Shown here piece after piece: positions 1 through 8,587 of a DNA stretch of 64,000 nucleotides. Below the pieces are notes generated by a model. The model was not told where the DNA came from. It ran no database searches and was given only the letters and a program-made list of their open reading frames with translations. A program made the translations under genes and the position numbers. Source of the DNA: Burkholderiaceae bacterium (GTDB taxonomy: Bacteria > Pseudomonadota > Gammaproteobacteria > Burkholderiales > Burkholderiaceae_E). How positions within the stretch are numbered: position 1 is the stretch's first letter; each line of letters starts with the position of its first letter. The stretch is taken from NCBI GenBank assembly GCA_023954045.1, contig JAMLIR010000016.1, positions 29,140 to 93,139 on the forward strand, read 5' to 3'.

Positions 1-935
1 TGACGTCGGGCACGCGCACGCCCCAGGACACGATCTCGGATCCGGGCTACTTCCAGCTGGGAAACCACCGCTTCCGCGACTCCAAGCCCTCGGGCAACGG
101 GATCGTCGACCTGCGCAAGTCGATCGTCGTCTCGAGCGACACCTACTACTACAAGGTCGCCTTCGACATGGGGGTCGACCGGATCCACGACTTCATGAAG
201 CCGTGGGGGTTCGGGCAGCTCACCGGCATCGACCTCGAGCACGAGAGCGCCGGAGTGCTGCCGTCCTCGCAGTGGAAGCTCAAGCGCTTCAAGCAGAAGT
301 GGTTCCCCGGCGAGACACCGTCGATCGGCATCGGACAGGGCTACAACTCGTTCACGATGCTGCAGCTCGCGCACGCGACCGCGACGCTCGCCAACGACGG
401 CATCGTGATGAAGCCGCACGTGGTCCAGACGATCGAGAACCCGGTCACGCACGCGCGGCAGCGCACCGTGCCTGCCGAGAGCTACCGGATCCCGGTCAAG
501 CGCGAGTACCTCGACCTGGTCAGGGGCGCGATGGTCGACGTCAACCGCGTCGGCACCGGGCGCCTGGCGTTCGCCGGGGCCGAGTACGTCGCGGCGGGCA
601 AGACCGGCACCGCGCAGGTGGTCGGAATCAAGCAGGGCGAGCGCTACGACGCCCGGCGCGTCGCCGAGCGCCATCGCGACCACTCGCTGTTCATGGCGTT
701 CGCCCCGGTCGAGGACCCGAAGATCGCGGTCGCGCTGATCGTCGAGAACGGCGGATTCGGCGCGCAGGCCGCGGCCCCGATCGCGCGCAAGCTGTTCGAT
801 TTCCACCTGCTCGGCAAGCTCCCGAAGGACGTGCGCGAAGACCTGCTGCCCAGGCTGCTCGACGAGGCCGAATTGCGCGACGTGCCCGAGAGCGTCGAGC
901 CCGAGCAGGTCGCCGACCCGGAGCCGAAGCGATGA
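1..935 (+). CDS. mrdA: Penicillin-binding protein 2 (C-terminal part, cut by window start)
   Basis: Peptidoglycan DD-transpeptidase of the elongation machinery, acting in the periplasm on lipid II-derived strands with RodA. The reading frame is open from base 3, giving about 310 C-terminal residues. The transpeptidase SxN motif appears as Ser-Ser-Asp at bases 132-140, the form known in PBP2, and KTGT is at 600-611 in the context AAGKTGTAQV. The STxK active-site serine and the pedestal domain lie upstream of the window. A divergent tail rich in Glu/Pro ends at a TGA overlapping the rodA start by 4 bases (ATGA), so the two are translationally coupled. Start not visible. Confidence 0.93.
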   Translation, partial: TSGTRTPQDTISDPGYFQLGNHRFRDSKPSGNGIVDLRKSIVVSSDTYYYKVAFDMGVDRIHDFMKPWGFGQLTGIDLEHESAGVLPSSQWKLKRFKQKWFPGETPSIGIGQGYNSFTMLQLAHATATLANDGIVMKPHVVQTIENPVTHARQRTVPAESYRIPVKREYLDLVRGAMVDVNRVGTGRLAFAGAEYVAAGKTGTAQVVGIKQGERYDARRVAERHRDHSLFMAFAPVEDPKIAVALIVENGGFGAQAAAPIARKLFDFHLLGKLPKDVREDLLPRLLDEAELRDVPESVEPEQVADPEPKR

Positions 936-2044
936 TCCACGAGCAACCCTCGCTGTGGCAGCGCATCCGCCCGCACGTGCTGGTCTTCGATGCGCCGCTG
1001 ATGTTCGCTCTGGTGCTGCTCGTCGCGCTGAGCCTCGTGACGATGTACTCGGCCGGCATCGACTACGCCGGGCGGCTGCAGGATCACGGCCGGAACCTGC
1101 TGATCGCGTTCGCGATCATGTGGATCGCCGCGAGCCTGCCGCTGCAGTGGGTGCAGCGCTCGGCGGTGCCGGTCTACCTGGCCGGACTGGCGCTGCTGGT
1201 CGCGGTGGCGCTGTTCGGCGACATCTCGAAGGGCGCGCGGCGCTGGCTCGACCTCGGCGTCACGCGGATCCAGCCGTCCGAGCTGATGAAGATCGCCATG
1301 CCGCTGATGCTCGCCTGGTACTTCCAGCGGCGCGAGGGCGCCCGGGGCTGGGTCGATTTCGTCATCGCTGCGGTGCTGCTCGGGCTTCCGGTCTGGCTGA
1401 TCGCGCGCCAGCCCGACCTGGGCACCGCGCTGCTCGTCTCGGCCGCCGGCCTGTACGTGATCTTCTTCGCGGGGCTGAGCTGGAAGGTGATCGTGGGGGG
1501 CATCGTCGCGGGGATTGCCGCGCTGCCGGTGCTGTGGTCGCTGATGCACGACTACCAGCAGCACCGGATCCTGATGATGATCGACCCGTCGTCGGACCCG
1601 CTGGGCAAGGGATTCCACGTGATCCAGTCGACCATCGCGGTCGGCTCGGGGGGCATCTGGGGCAAGGGCTGGACCGCGGGCACGCAGTCGCACCTCGACT
1701 TCATCCCCGAGCGCACCACCGACTTCGTCTTCGCGGTGTTTTCCGAGGAGTTCGGCCTCGTCGGAAACCTGGTGCTGCTGGCGGTCTACCTGCTGCTGAT
1801 CGGCCGCGGGCTGGTGATCGCCGCCAACGGCGCGAACATCTTCGCCCGTCTGCTCGCCGGATCGATCACGCTGATCTTCTTCACCTACGCATTCGTCAAC
1901 ATCGGCATGGTGTCGGGAATCCTGCCGGTGGTCGGCGTGCCGCTGCCGCTGATGTCGTACGGCGGCACCGCGATGGTCACGCTCGGGCTCGGCGCGGGGT
2001 TGCTGATGGCCATCAGCCGCCAGCGCAAGCTGGTGCAGACCTGA
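932..2044 (+). CDS. rodA: Rod shape-determining protein RodA (SEDS glycosyltransferase)
   Basis: SEDS-family peptidoglycan polymerase that elongates glycan strands together with PBP2 in the inner membrane. It has 370 residues, the usual length, with about ten hydrophobic segments. Family motifs are visible: KGARRWLDLG with IQPSELMK around residues 95-115, ARQPDLGTALL near 167 (carrying the catalytic-type Asp), the SGGIWGKGW loop, HLDFIPERTTDFVFAV, and PLPLMSYGGT near the C-terminus. The ATG at 932 lies inside the end of the PBP2 gene (ATGA overlap), which fixes the start. The following 70 bases to the convergent oxidoreductase gene hold no further gene. Confidence 0.95.
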   Translation: MIHEQPSLWQRIRPHVLVFDAPLMFALVLLVALSLVTMYSAGIDYAGRLQDHGRNLLIAFAIMWIAASLPLQWVQRSAVPVYLAGLALLVAVALFGDISKGARRWLDLGVTRIQPSELMKIAMPLMLAWYFQRREGARGWVDFVIAAVLLGLPVWLIARQPDLGTALLVSAAGLYVIFFAGLSWKVIVGGIVAGIAALPVLWSLMHDYQQHRILMMIDPSSDPLGKGFHVIQSTIAVGSGGIWGKGWTAGTQSHLDFIPERTTDFVFAVFSEEFGLVGNLVLLAVYLLLIGRGLVIAANGANIFARLLAGSITLIFFTYAFVNIGMVSGILPVVGVPLPLMSYGGTAMVTLGLGAGLLMAISRQRKLVQT

Positions 2045-2114
2045 GCGGTGGCGCCCGCGAGGCGCGCACGGCGCCGCGGAGCCGGCGCGGCTCGCGACGG
2101 CGCAGGCGGCGCGG

Positions 2115-3122
2115 CTATTCGCCTGCGACGCGCAGCATGATCTTGCCAATGTGGCGCGACGACTCCATCAGCTCGTGCGCGCGCGCCGCGTCGGCCAGAT
2201 CGAAGGTCTCGTGGATCACCGGCTGCACCTCGCCCGAGGCGAGCAGCGGCCAGACGTGCTCGAGCAACTGCGCCGCGATGCGCGCCTTGTCGGACGCGCT
2301 GCGCGGCCGCAGCGTCGATCCGGTCCAGGTCAGCCGCTTGACCATCAGCGGCGTGCAGTCGATCTCGGCCTTCGGTCCCTCGAGGAACGCGATCTGGACC
2401 AGCCGGCCCTCGATCGCCAGGGCCTTGAAGTTGCGAGCGATGTAGCTGCCCCCGACCATGTCGAGGATCAGGTCGACGCCGCGCTTGCCGGTGAGCGCGG
2501 CGATGCGCTCGACGAAGTCCTCGCGCCGATAATCGATCGCCACGCCGGCGCCGAGGCGCTCGCACACCGCGGCTTTCTCGGGGCCGCCCACCGTCGTGTA
2601 CACGGTCGCGCCCCGGGCGCGCGCGAGCTGGATCGCGGTGAGGCCGATCCCGGACGAGCCGCCATGGACCAGGAACGACTCGCCGGCCGCCAGCCGGCCG
2701 CGCTCGAACACGTTCGTCCAGACGGTGAAGAAGTTCTCCGGCAGCGCCGCCGCCTGCAGCAACGACAGCCCCTGCGGCACCGGAAGCACCTGGCCGGCCG
2801 GCGCCACCGCGTATTCGGCGTAGCCGCCGCCGTTGGTCAGCGCGCAGACCGCGTCGCCGATCTTCGGTTCGGCGACGCCCTCGCCGACCGCGACGACGCG
2901 TCCCGAGACCTCGAGCCCGATCACGCGGGACGCGCCGGGCGGCGGTGGATACCGGCCCTGCCGCTGCGCCACGTCGGGGCGGTTCACGCCCGCCCACGCG
3001 ACGCGGATCAGCACCTCTCCGGACGCGGGCGCAGGCACCTGCATCCGGTCGGCGCGCAGGACCGCAGGCGGTCCGCCGTCGCCGTGATCGACGAATTCCA
3101 TCGTTGCGGGGATCTGACTCAT
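2115..3122 (-). CDS. NAD(P)H quinone oxidoreductase, MDR superfamily (PIG3/QorA type)
   Basis: Zinc-free medium-chain reductase, expected to reduce quinones or enones with NADPH in the cytosol. It has 335 residues. The N-terminal GroES-like domain carries the PIG3-type stretch VNRPDVAQRQGRYPPP (about 46-61); the nucleotide-binding loop VHGGSSGIGLTAIQLA is near 152-167, followed by TVGGPEK (NADPH-preferring pattern). ATG at 3122 was chosen because it gives the usual MDR N-terminus; the frame stays open upstream but would run into the divergently transcribed gene. The 81 bases between 3123 and 3203 separate the two divergent genes and presumably hold both promoters. True substrate unknown. Confidence 0.85.
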   Translation of the reverse strand: MSQIPATMEFVDHGDGGPPAVLRADRMQVPAPASGEVLIRVAWAGVNRPDVAQRQGRYPPPPGASRVIGLEVSGRVVAVGEGVAEPKIGDAVCALTNGGGYAEYAVAPAGQVLPVPQGLSLLQAAALPENFFTVWTNVFERGRLAAGESFLVHGGSSGIGLTAIQLARARGATVYTTVGGPEKAAVCERLGAGVAIDYRREDFVERIAALTGKRGVDLILDMVGGSYIARNFKALAIEGRLVQIAFLEGPKAEIDCTPLMVKRLTWTGSTLRPRSASDKARIAAQLLEHVWPLLASGEVQPVIHETFDLADAARAHELMESSRHIGKIMLRVAGE

Positions 3123-3203
3123 GACTTGACCCGGATGCTTGCGCGGGCCGGCCGCGTCGCGCATAGTCGCCCCGACCGGGCCCGTCATCTCGAGGATGCA
3201 GAG

Positions 3204-4001
3204 TTGGCAACCATACACAATTCCGTCGGCGCGGACTACGCTTTCCTGGAGGGCGGGCTCGCGTTCTCGTCCGGCGTGATCGCACTGCCGGGGTTCGAGA
3301 TCGTGAGGGCGCGGTTCGCGCGCCTGCTGCCGATCGCGGAAGGCTTCGAGGCGATCGCCGCGCACCTGCGCGAGCGCCACCGGCCGCTCACCGCGCTGTG
3401 CGCGGCCGAGCTGCGCTCGCCGAAGCCGTTCAGCCTGGGCGGTTTCGGGGACTTCAACGCCTCCTGGGTCGCGGTGCTGAAGCGCTGGGAGCTGTACCGT
3501 CAGGAGCTGAATCCGGTCGCGCGCAGCAACGTGTGCCCGTTGCACGACGCGCCCGCGCAGCCCGGGTTCCACGCATTCAGCTACACGGTGCCGACCGGCG
3601 CGGCGCACGCCGGCTTCCTCACGACGTCCGACCACGCGGTCGACGCGCCCGGCCCGCGCAGCTTCGTGATCGCCGGCTTCGCCGAGTGGGCCGAGGGCAC
3701 GCCGTTCCCCGACGGGATCGTCGCGCACGGCGACACGTCGCCGGCCGGCCTCGCGCGCAAGGCGGCCTTCGTGCTCGACGGCCTCGAGCGCAACACCGCT
3801 GCGCTCGGCGGCGACTGGAATGCGCTCACGGCGGTGCAGGTCTACACGGAGCACGAGATCGGGGCGCTGGTCGCGAGCCACTTCGCTCCGCGCGGGCTGG
3901 CGCGCCTGGGCATCGACTGGCACGTCTGCCGCCCGCCGGTCGAGGGCCTCGAGTTCGAGATCGACGTGCGCTGCGTACGGCGCGAACTGGTCGTCGACTG
4001 A
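3204..4001 (+). CDS. CnbZ/RidA-like protein (putative 2-aminomuconate deaminase-type)
   Basis: A 265-residue protein resembling the family annotated after CnbZ, a 2-amino-5-chloromuconate deaminase related to the RidA/YjgF fold. Recognisable stretches are ELRSPKPFS, NPVARSNVCPL, GFHAFSYTVP, GDTSPAGLARKAAFVL and TAVQVYTEHEI. The TTG at 3204 was preferred as start because GAGG sits 8 bases upstream (3192-3195) and no ATG lies before the conserved region. It is first in a run of co-oriented genes leading to a TPP enzyme and a transporter, so a role in breakdown of an amino- or keto-acid is plausible. Family recognition is from memory of conserved segments; catalytic activity here is inference. 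Confidence 0.55.
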   Translation: MATIHNSVGADYAFLEGGLAFSSGVIALPGFEIVRARFARLLPIAEGFEAIAAHLRERHRPLTALCAAELRSPKPFSLGGFGDFNASWVAVLKRWELYRQELNPVARSNVCPLHDAPAQPGFHAFSYTVPTGAAHAGFLTTSDHAVDAPGPRSFVIAGFAEWAEGTPFPDGIVAHGDTSPAGLARKAAFVLDGLERNTAALGGDWNALTAVQVYTEHEIGALVASHFAPRGLARLGIDWHVCRPPVEGLEFEIDVRCVRRELVVD

Positions 4002-4123
4002 CGTGGAGCGAGCACTGCCGACCTCGGCGCGCCCGCGGCGGGCGGCCCGCGCCTTTGTTCGCGCAGACCGTGGCACGCAATGACGAACAACAACGCAATC
4101 GCGCACATGCACCGGGAGACGAC

Positions 4124-5881
4124 ATGTCGGAAATCAGCGGCGGCGAACTGATCGCCCGCATGCTCCAGAGCGAGGGAGTCGAGAAGGTATTCGGGATCAT
4201 CGACGGCACTTACTTCGGCTTCTACTCGGCGCTGCACCGGCTGGGCATCGAGATCGTGACGCCGCGCCACGAGACCAGCGCGGCGCACATGGCGGGCGCG
4301 TACGCGCGCCTGACCGGACGCCTCGGGGTCTGCATGGCCAGCAACGGTCCCGGTGTCGCGAACCTGCTTCCCGGGCTGGTCGTCGAACAGGCCGAGGGCA
4401 ACCGGGTGCTCGCGATCACCAGCGCGCGCCGAATCGGCATCGCGGGGCCCGACCGGCCCGGCGCCTACCAGAACTTCGACCAGACCGGCGTGATCGCGCG
4501 AATGGCCAAGTCCAGCGTCGCGGTGCCGGGGTTCGACCGGATCGCCGAGGTCGTCCGACGGGCGCTGCGCCGCAGCTGGGAGGGCCGCCCCGGCGTCGTG
4601 CACGTCGACGTGCCGGAGAGCCTGATGAACGGCAAGTTCAAGGACCCCGGTACGCCGCCGCAGGAGCCGCACCGCTACCGGCGCATCGACCCGGTCCTCG
4701 CCTCGCCGGAACAGGTGGCCCGCGCGGCGCAGGTGCTGGTGCAGGCGAGCGCGCCGGCGATCCACGCAGGCAGCGGGGTGGTCCACGCGGGTGCGTACGC
4801 GGCGCTGCAGCGCGTGGCCGAAGCGCTGCACGCGCCGGTCACGACCAGCTGGGCGGCGCGAGGCGCGCTGCCCGAGTCCTCGCCGCTGGCGATCCCGATG
4901 GTGCACATCAAGCTGAACCACACGGTGCGCAACGAGGCCGATGCGATGCTGATCGTCGGCTCGCGCGTCGGCGAGACCGACTGGTGGGGCAAGCCGCCGT
5001 ACTGGCGCAACGCGAGCGAGCAGAAGACGATCCAGGTCGACGTCGACGGCGACGCGCTGGGGATGAACCGGCCGGTCGACCTGGCGATCGTCGCGGACGC
5101 GCGCTCGTTCCTCGAGCAGCTGGCCGACGAGCTCGAGCGCAGGCAGGGCGAGATGCGCCTGGACGAGCGGCGCGCGCGCGTCGCCCGCTACGCGAAGGCG
5201 ATGCGCGAGGACCGCGAAGGCTGGGACAAGGCGCTCTCCGACTTCTCGGTGCCGATGAACCCGGCGCACGTCGCGCACGTCTGCCGCGAGGTGTTCCCCG
5301 ACGACACGGTGCTCGTCGCCGACGGCGGCAACGCGACGATCTGGACGATGTTCCACTGGCAGGTCCGGCAACCGAACACGCTGCTGTCGACGTTCAAGTT
5401 CGGCATGCTCGGCGCCGGCGTCGCGCAGGCGCTGGGCGCGGCGGCGGCGCAGCCGGGGCGCCCGGTGTGCTGCATCATCGGCGACGGCGCGATGGGCTTT
5501 CACCCGCAGGAGATCGAGACCGCGGTGCGCAACCACTTTCCGGTGACCTACCTGGTGCTCTGCGACAAGCAGTGGGGCATGGTCAAGATGAACCAGCAGT
5601 TCATGCTTCGGCCGCTGAAGACGATGATCATGAAGTCGCTCGGCCCCGAGGAGACGATCAAGGCCGACCTCGGCGAGATCGAGTTCGACCGGATGGCCCA
5701 GGCGATGGGCGCGCACGGCGAGCGCGTCGCCGACCCGCGGCTGCTCAGGCCGGCGCTCGAGCGCGCGATCGCGTCGGGCAAGTGCGCGGTGATCCACGTC
5801 GACGTCGATCCGGTCAAGCACATGTGGGCGCCCGGCCTGATCCACTTCAAGAAGATGCACGAGGAACCGAAGGGCCGCTGA
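4124..5881 (+). CDS. Thiamine pyrophosphate-dependent enzyme, acetolactate synthase-like
   Basis: A 585-residue member of the TPP enzyme superfamily (acetolactate synthase/benzoylformate decarboxylase class). The PYR domain carries the cofactor-activating Glu in HETSAAHMAGAYAR (about residue 49), the middle domain is Rossmann-like, and the PP domain has the TPP motif starting GDGAMGF near 452. GGGAGAC upstream supports the ATG at 4124. It is followed after 13 bases by a BASS-family transporter and then by two dehydrogenase-like genes, so it probably acts on an imported 2-keto acid. It lies away from any ilvN-type regulatory subunit, which argues against a housekeeping acetolactate synthase. 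Exact reaction unknown. Confidence 0.8.
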   Translation: MSEISGGELIARMLQSEGVEKVFGIIDGTYFGFYSALHRLGIEIVTPRHETSAAHMAGAYARLTGRLGVCMASNGPGVANLLPGLVVEQAEGNRVLAITSARRIGIAGPDRPGAYQNFDQTGVIARMAKSSVAVPGFDRIAEVVRRALRRSWEGRPGVVHVDVPESLMNGKFKDPGTPPQEPHRYRRIDPVLASPEQVARAAQVLVQASAPAIHAGSGVVHAGAYAALQRVAEALHAPVTTSWAARGALPESSPLAIPMVHIKLNHTVRNEADAMLIVGSRVGETDWWGKPPYWRNASEQKTIQVDVDGDALGMNRPVDLAIVADARSFLEQLADELERRQGEMRLDERRARVARYAKAMREDREGWDKALSDFSVPMNPAHVAHVCREVFPDDTVLVADGGNATIWTMFHWQVRQPNTLLSTFKFGMLGAGVAQALGAAAAQPGRPVCCIIGDGAMGFHPQEIETAVRNHFPVTYLVLCDKQWGMVKMNQQFMLRPLKTMIMKSLGPEETIKADLGEIEFDRMAQAMGAHGERVADPRLLRPALERAIASGKCAVIHVDVDPVKHMWAPGLIHFKKMHEEPKGR

Positions 5882-5894
5882 GCGGAGACGCCGA

Positions 5895-6818
5895 ATGAGC
5901 GAGATCGACCTCGTCCGACTCAATTTCAGCCCGGCGTCGCTGACCGCGCTCAACGCGATCCTCGCGCTGGTGCTGTTCGGCGTGGCGCTCGACATGAAGG
6001 TGTCCGACTTCAAGGGCATCGCCAGCGCGCCGCGCGCGACGGCGATCGGCATGCTGGGACAGTTCGTGCTGCTTCCCGCCGTGGGCTGGGCCATCGGCAT
6101 GGTGCTGAAGCCGGCGCCGAGCATCGCGCTCGGCCTGATCCTCGTGGCCGCGTGTCCCGGCGGCAACATCTCGAATTTCCTGACGCACTTCGCGCGCGGC
6201 AACACCGCGCTCTCGATCACGATGACCTCGATCTCCACGCTCGGCTCGCTGGTCCTCACGCCCTTCAACCTCGCGTTCTGGGGCAGCCTGAACCCGCAGA
6301 CCGCCCGGATCCTCTCGGCCGTCGCGCTCGATCCCCTCGACGTGCTGGTCACGATCGTCTTCCTGCTCGGGATTCCCGCGGCGCTAGGCATGGCCGTCGC
6401 GCACTGGTTTCCGCGCGCAGCCGCGCGCGCGCACCGTCCGTTCAAGGTCCTGTCGCTGGCCTTCTTCGGGACCTTCGTGGTCGCTGCGCTGGCGGCGAAC
6501 TGGGGGTACTTCCTCGACTACGTCGGACGCGTCGTGCTGGTGGTGTTCCTGATGAACGCGCTGGGCCTGCTGCTCGGATACTGGAGCGGACGCCTGGCAC
6601 GGCTCCCCGAGGCCGATTGCCGGGCGACGTCGATCGAGGTCGGAATCCAGAATTCCGGATTCGGCCTCATCCTCGTGTTCAATTTCTTCGGCGGCCTGGG
6701 CGGCATGGCGATCGTCGCCGCGTGGTGGGGGATCTGGCACATCCTGACCGGGCTGACGCTCGCGAGCTGGTGGCGTCGCCGTCCGCCGCCGGCGCCGGTG
6801 CCGGTGCCGGTGCAGTGA
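5895..6818 (+). CDS. Bile acid:sodium symporter (BASS) family transporter
   Basis: Integral membrane protein of 307 residues with about nine or ten hydrophobic segments and BASS signatures: AACPGGNISNFLTHFARGNTALS around 82-104 and VEIGIQNSGFGLILV-like segment (VGIQNSGFGLI) near 250. Bacterial homologues import keto acids such as pyruvate or 2-keto-3-deoxygluconate, or sulfur-containing acids, with sodium. GGAG at 5884-5887 precedes ATG 5895. The C-terminus is a short Pro-Val repeat (PAPVPVPVQ) encoded by GCCGGT hexamers, and its TGA overlaps the GTG start of the next gene. Coupling with the TPP enzyme suggests import of that enzyme's substrate. Confidence 0.85.
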   Translation: MSEIDLVRLNFSPASLTALNAILALVLFGVALDMKVSDFKGIASAPRATAIGMLGQFVLLPAVGWAIGMVLKPAPSIALGLILVAACPGGNISNFLTHFARGNTALSITMTSISTLGSLVLTPFNLAFWGSLNPQTARILSAVALDPLDVLVTIVFLLGIPAALGMAVAHWFPRAAARAHRPFKVLSLAFFGTFVVAALAANWGYFLDYVGRVVLVVFLMNALGLLLGYWSGRLARLPEADCRATSIEVGIQNSGFGLILVFNFFGGLGGMAIVAAWWGIWHILTGLTLASWWRRRPPPAPVPVPVQ

Positions 6819-7765
6819 GCGCCTCGCGCGTCTTCGTGACCGGCGCCGGCGGCTACCTCGGCAGCCAGCTCGTCGCAGCGCTCGCCTCCGCGGGCATCGA
6901 CGCCGTCGCCGCCGACGTCCGCGAGTGCCCGGCCGAGTGCCGCCTGCCGGGAGTCCGCTACCTGCAGGCCGACGTCCGCTCGCCCGGGCTCGCCGCGTCG
7001 ATGCGCGGATGCGACGTCGTCGTGCACCTCGCGTCGATCGTCACGCCGGGCCCGGGCAGCACGCCCGAGTTCGAGTACTCGGTCGACGTGCTCGGCACGC
7101 AGAACGTCCTCGAGGCCAGCCTCGCCGCCGGCGTGAAGAAGATCGTCGTCAGCTCCAGCGGCGCCGCATACGGGTACCACGCCGACAACCCGGCGTGGAT
7201 CACCGAGGACCAGCCGGTGCGCGGCAACGACGAGTTCGCCTACGCCCGGCACAAGCGCCTGGTCGAGGAGATGCTCGCCCGCTACCGGGTCGAGCATCCC
7301 GAGCTCCTGCAGGTCGTCTTCCGCATCGGCACGATCCTCGGCGAGACCACGCGCAACCAGATCACCGACCTGTTCGAGAAGCCGCGCCTGATCGCGATCC
7401 GCGGCTCCGACAGCCCGTTCGTGTTCGTCTGGGACCAGGACGTGGTCGGCGCGATCCTGCACGCGATCCGCAGCGACCGCGGCGGCGTCTACAACCTCGC
7501 CGGCGACGGCGCGCTCAGCGTGCGGCAGATCGCCGACCGGCTGGGCAAGCGCTGCGTCACGCTGCCCGCGTCGCTGCTCGGTGCCGCGCTCGCGGTGCTG
7601 CGGCGCCTCGGGCTCACCCAGTACGGGCCCGAGCAGGTGCGGTTCCTGCGCTACCGGCCGGTGCTCGACAACACGCGCCTCAAGCGCGACTTCGGGTACC
7701 TGCCGCGCCTCACCTCGGCGCAGGTGTTCGACCTCTGGCTGCGGGCGCGCGAGCTGCGTGGCTGA
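6815..7765 (+). CDS. NAD-dependent epimerase/dehydratase family protein (extended SDR)
   Basis: A 316-residue extended short-chain dehydrogenase. The NAD-binding loop is FVTGAGGYLGSQL near the N-terminus, Asp at the end of beta-2 (AADVRE) favours NAD, HLASIVTPG follows, catalytic Ser is in VVSSSGAAYG, and YARHK is the YxxxK pair. The GTG start at 6815 overlaps the transporter stop (GTGA) and yields MSASRVFVTGAGGYLG, a normal N-terminus; no ATG is available. The downstream SDR begins 3 bases after the stop. Likely modifies a sugar or hydroxy acid in the same pathway as the preceding transporter and TPP enzyme; substrate not deducible. Confidence 0.82.
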   Translation: MSASRVFVTGAGGYLGSQLVAALASAGIDAVAADVRECPAECRLPGVRYLQADVRSPGLAASMRGCDVVVHLASIVTPGPGSTPEFEYSVDVLGTQNVLEASLAAGVKKIVVSSSGAAYGYHADNPAWITEDQPVRGNDEFAYARHKRLVEEMLARYRVEHPELLQVVFRIGTILGETTRNQITDLFEKPRLIAIRGSDSPFVFVWDQDVVGAILHAIRSDRGGVYNLAGDGALSVRQIADRLGKRCVTLPASLLGAALAVLRRLGLTQYGPEQVRFLRYRPVLDNTRLKRDFGYLPRLTSAQVFDLWLRARELRG

Positions 7766-7767
7766 CG

Positions 7768-8562
7768 ATGCGTGACTTCGACGGCGCGACGGTCGTCGTC
7801 AGCGGCGCCGCTGCAGGCCTCGGACGCGCGCTGTGCGAGCGCTTCGGCCGCGCCGGCTCGCGCATCGTGGCGCTCGACCGCGACGGCGCCGCGCTGCGCG
7901 GCGCCGTCGATGCGCTGCAGGCGTCGGGAGTCGCGGCGCTGGGCTGCGACTGCGACGTGACCGACGAGGCGGCGTGCCGGCGGGCGATCGAGGCCGGCGC
8001 CGCGCACTTCGGCGGCATCGACCTGCTGGTCTGCAACGCGGGGATCTCGCACCACGGCGAGTTCGCCCGCACGCTGCCCGACGTGATCCGACGCGTGATG
8101 GCGGTCAACTTCCTCGGTGCCATGCACTGCACGCACGCGGCGCTCCCCGACCTGCTGGCGCGGCGTGGCATGGTCATCGCGATCTCGAGCGTCGCCGGCT
8201 TCGCCCCGCTGGTCGGCCGCACCGGGTACGCGGCCAGCAAGCACGCGCTGCACGGCTTCTTCGACAGCCTGCGCAGCGAGGTCTCCCCGGCGGGCGTCGC
8301 GGTGATGCTGGTCTGCCCGTCCTTCATCGCGACCGGGATCGACCGCCACGCGCTCGACCCGTTGGGCAACCCGTTCCGCGGCACCAAGGCGATCGCCGGC
8401 AAGCCGGCGACGCCCGCGCAGGTCGCCGAGCGGATCTACGAGGCGGCACGCCGCGAGCGCAGGCTGCTGCTGCCCGGCGCGACCGCGCGGCTCGCCTGGT
8501 GGGTCTCGCGGCTGACGCCGGCCGCCTATGCGCGCATCATGGCGCGCCGCATGCGCACCTGA
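7768..8562 (+). CDS. Classical short-chain dehydrogenase/reductase
   Basis: 264-residue classical SDR. Motifs in order: VVSGAAAGLGRAL (TGxxxGxG cofactor loop), CDVTDEAA, LVCNAGISHHG (NAG motif), IAISSVAGFAPL with the catalytic Ser, and YAASKHAL with Tyr and Lys of the active site. A hydrophobic C-terminal region (LAWWVSRLTPAAYARIMARRM) resembles membrane-associated SDRs of the DHRS7 type. The ATG lies 2 bases after the TGA of the previous gene, so it is part of the same transcription unit. Substrate unknown; steroid, fatty or hydroxy acids are all possible. Confidence 0.85.
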   Translation: MRDFDGATVVVSGAAAGLGRALCERFGRAGSRIVALDRDGAALRGAVDALQASGVAALGCDCDVTDEAACRRAIEAGAAHFGGIDLLVCNAGISHHGEFARTLPDVIRRVMAVNFLGAMHCTHAALPDLLARRGMVIAISSVAGFAPLVGRTGYAASKHALHGFFDSLRSEVSPAGVAVMLVCPSFIATGIDRHALDPLGNPFRGTKAIAGKPATPAQVAERIYEAARRERRLLLPGATARLAWWVSRLTPAAYARIMARRMRT

Positions 8563-8587
8563 ATCCCCGACGCCACCCGGAGTCCCG

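Noticed and set aside
2115-4112. Quinone oxidoreductase extended upstream to about 665 residues
   Set aside because: The extra part is antisense to the CnbZ-like gene and Arg-rich. The MDR fold begins at the ATG at 3122.
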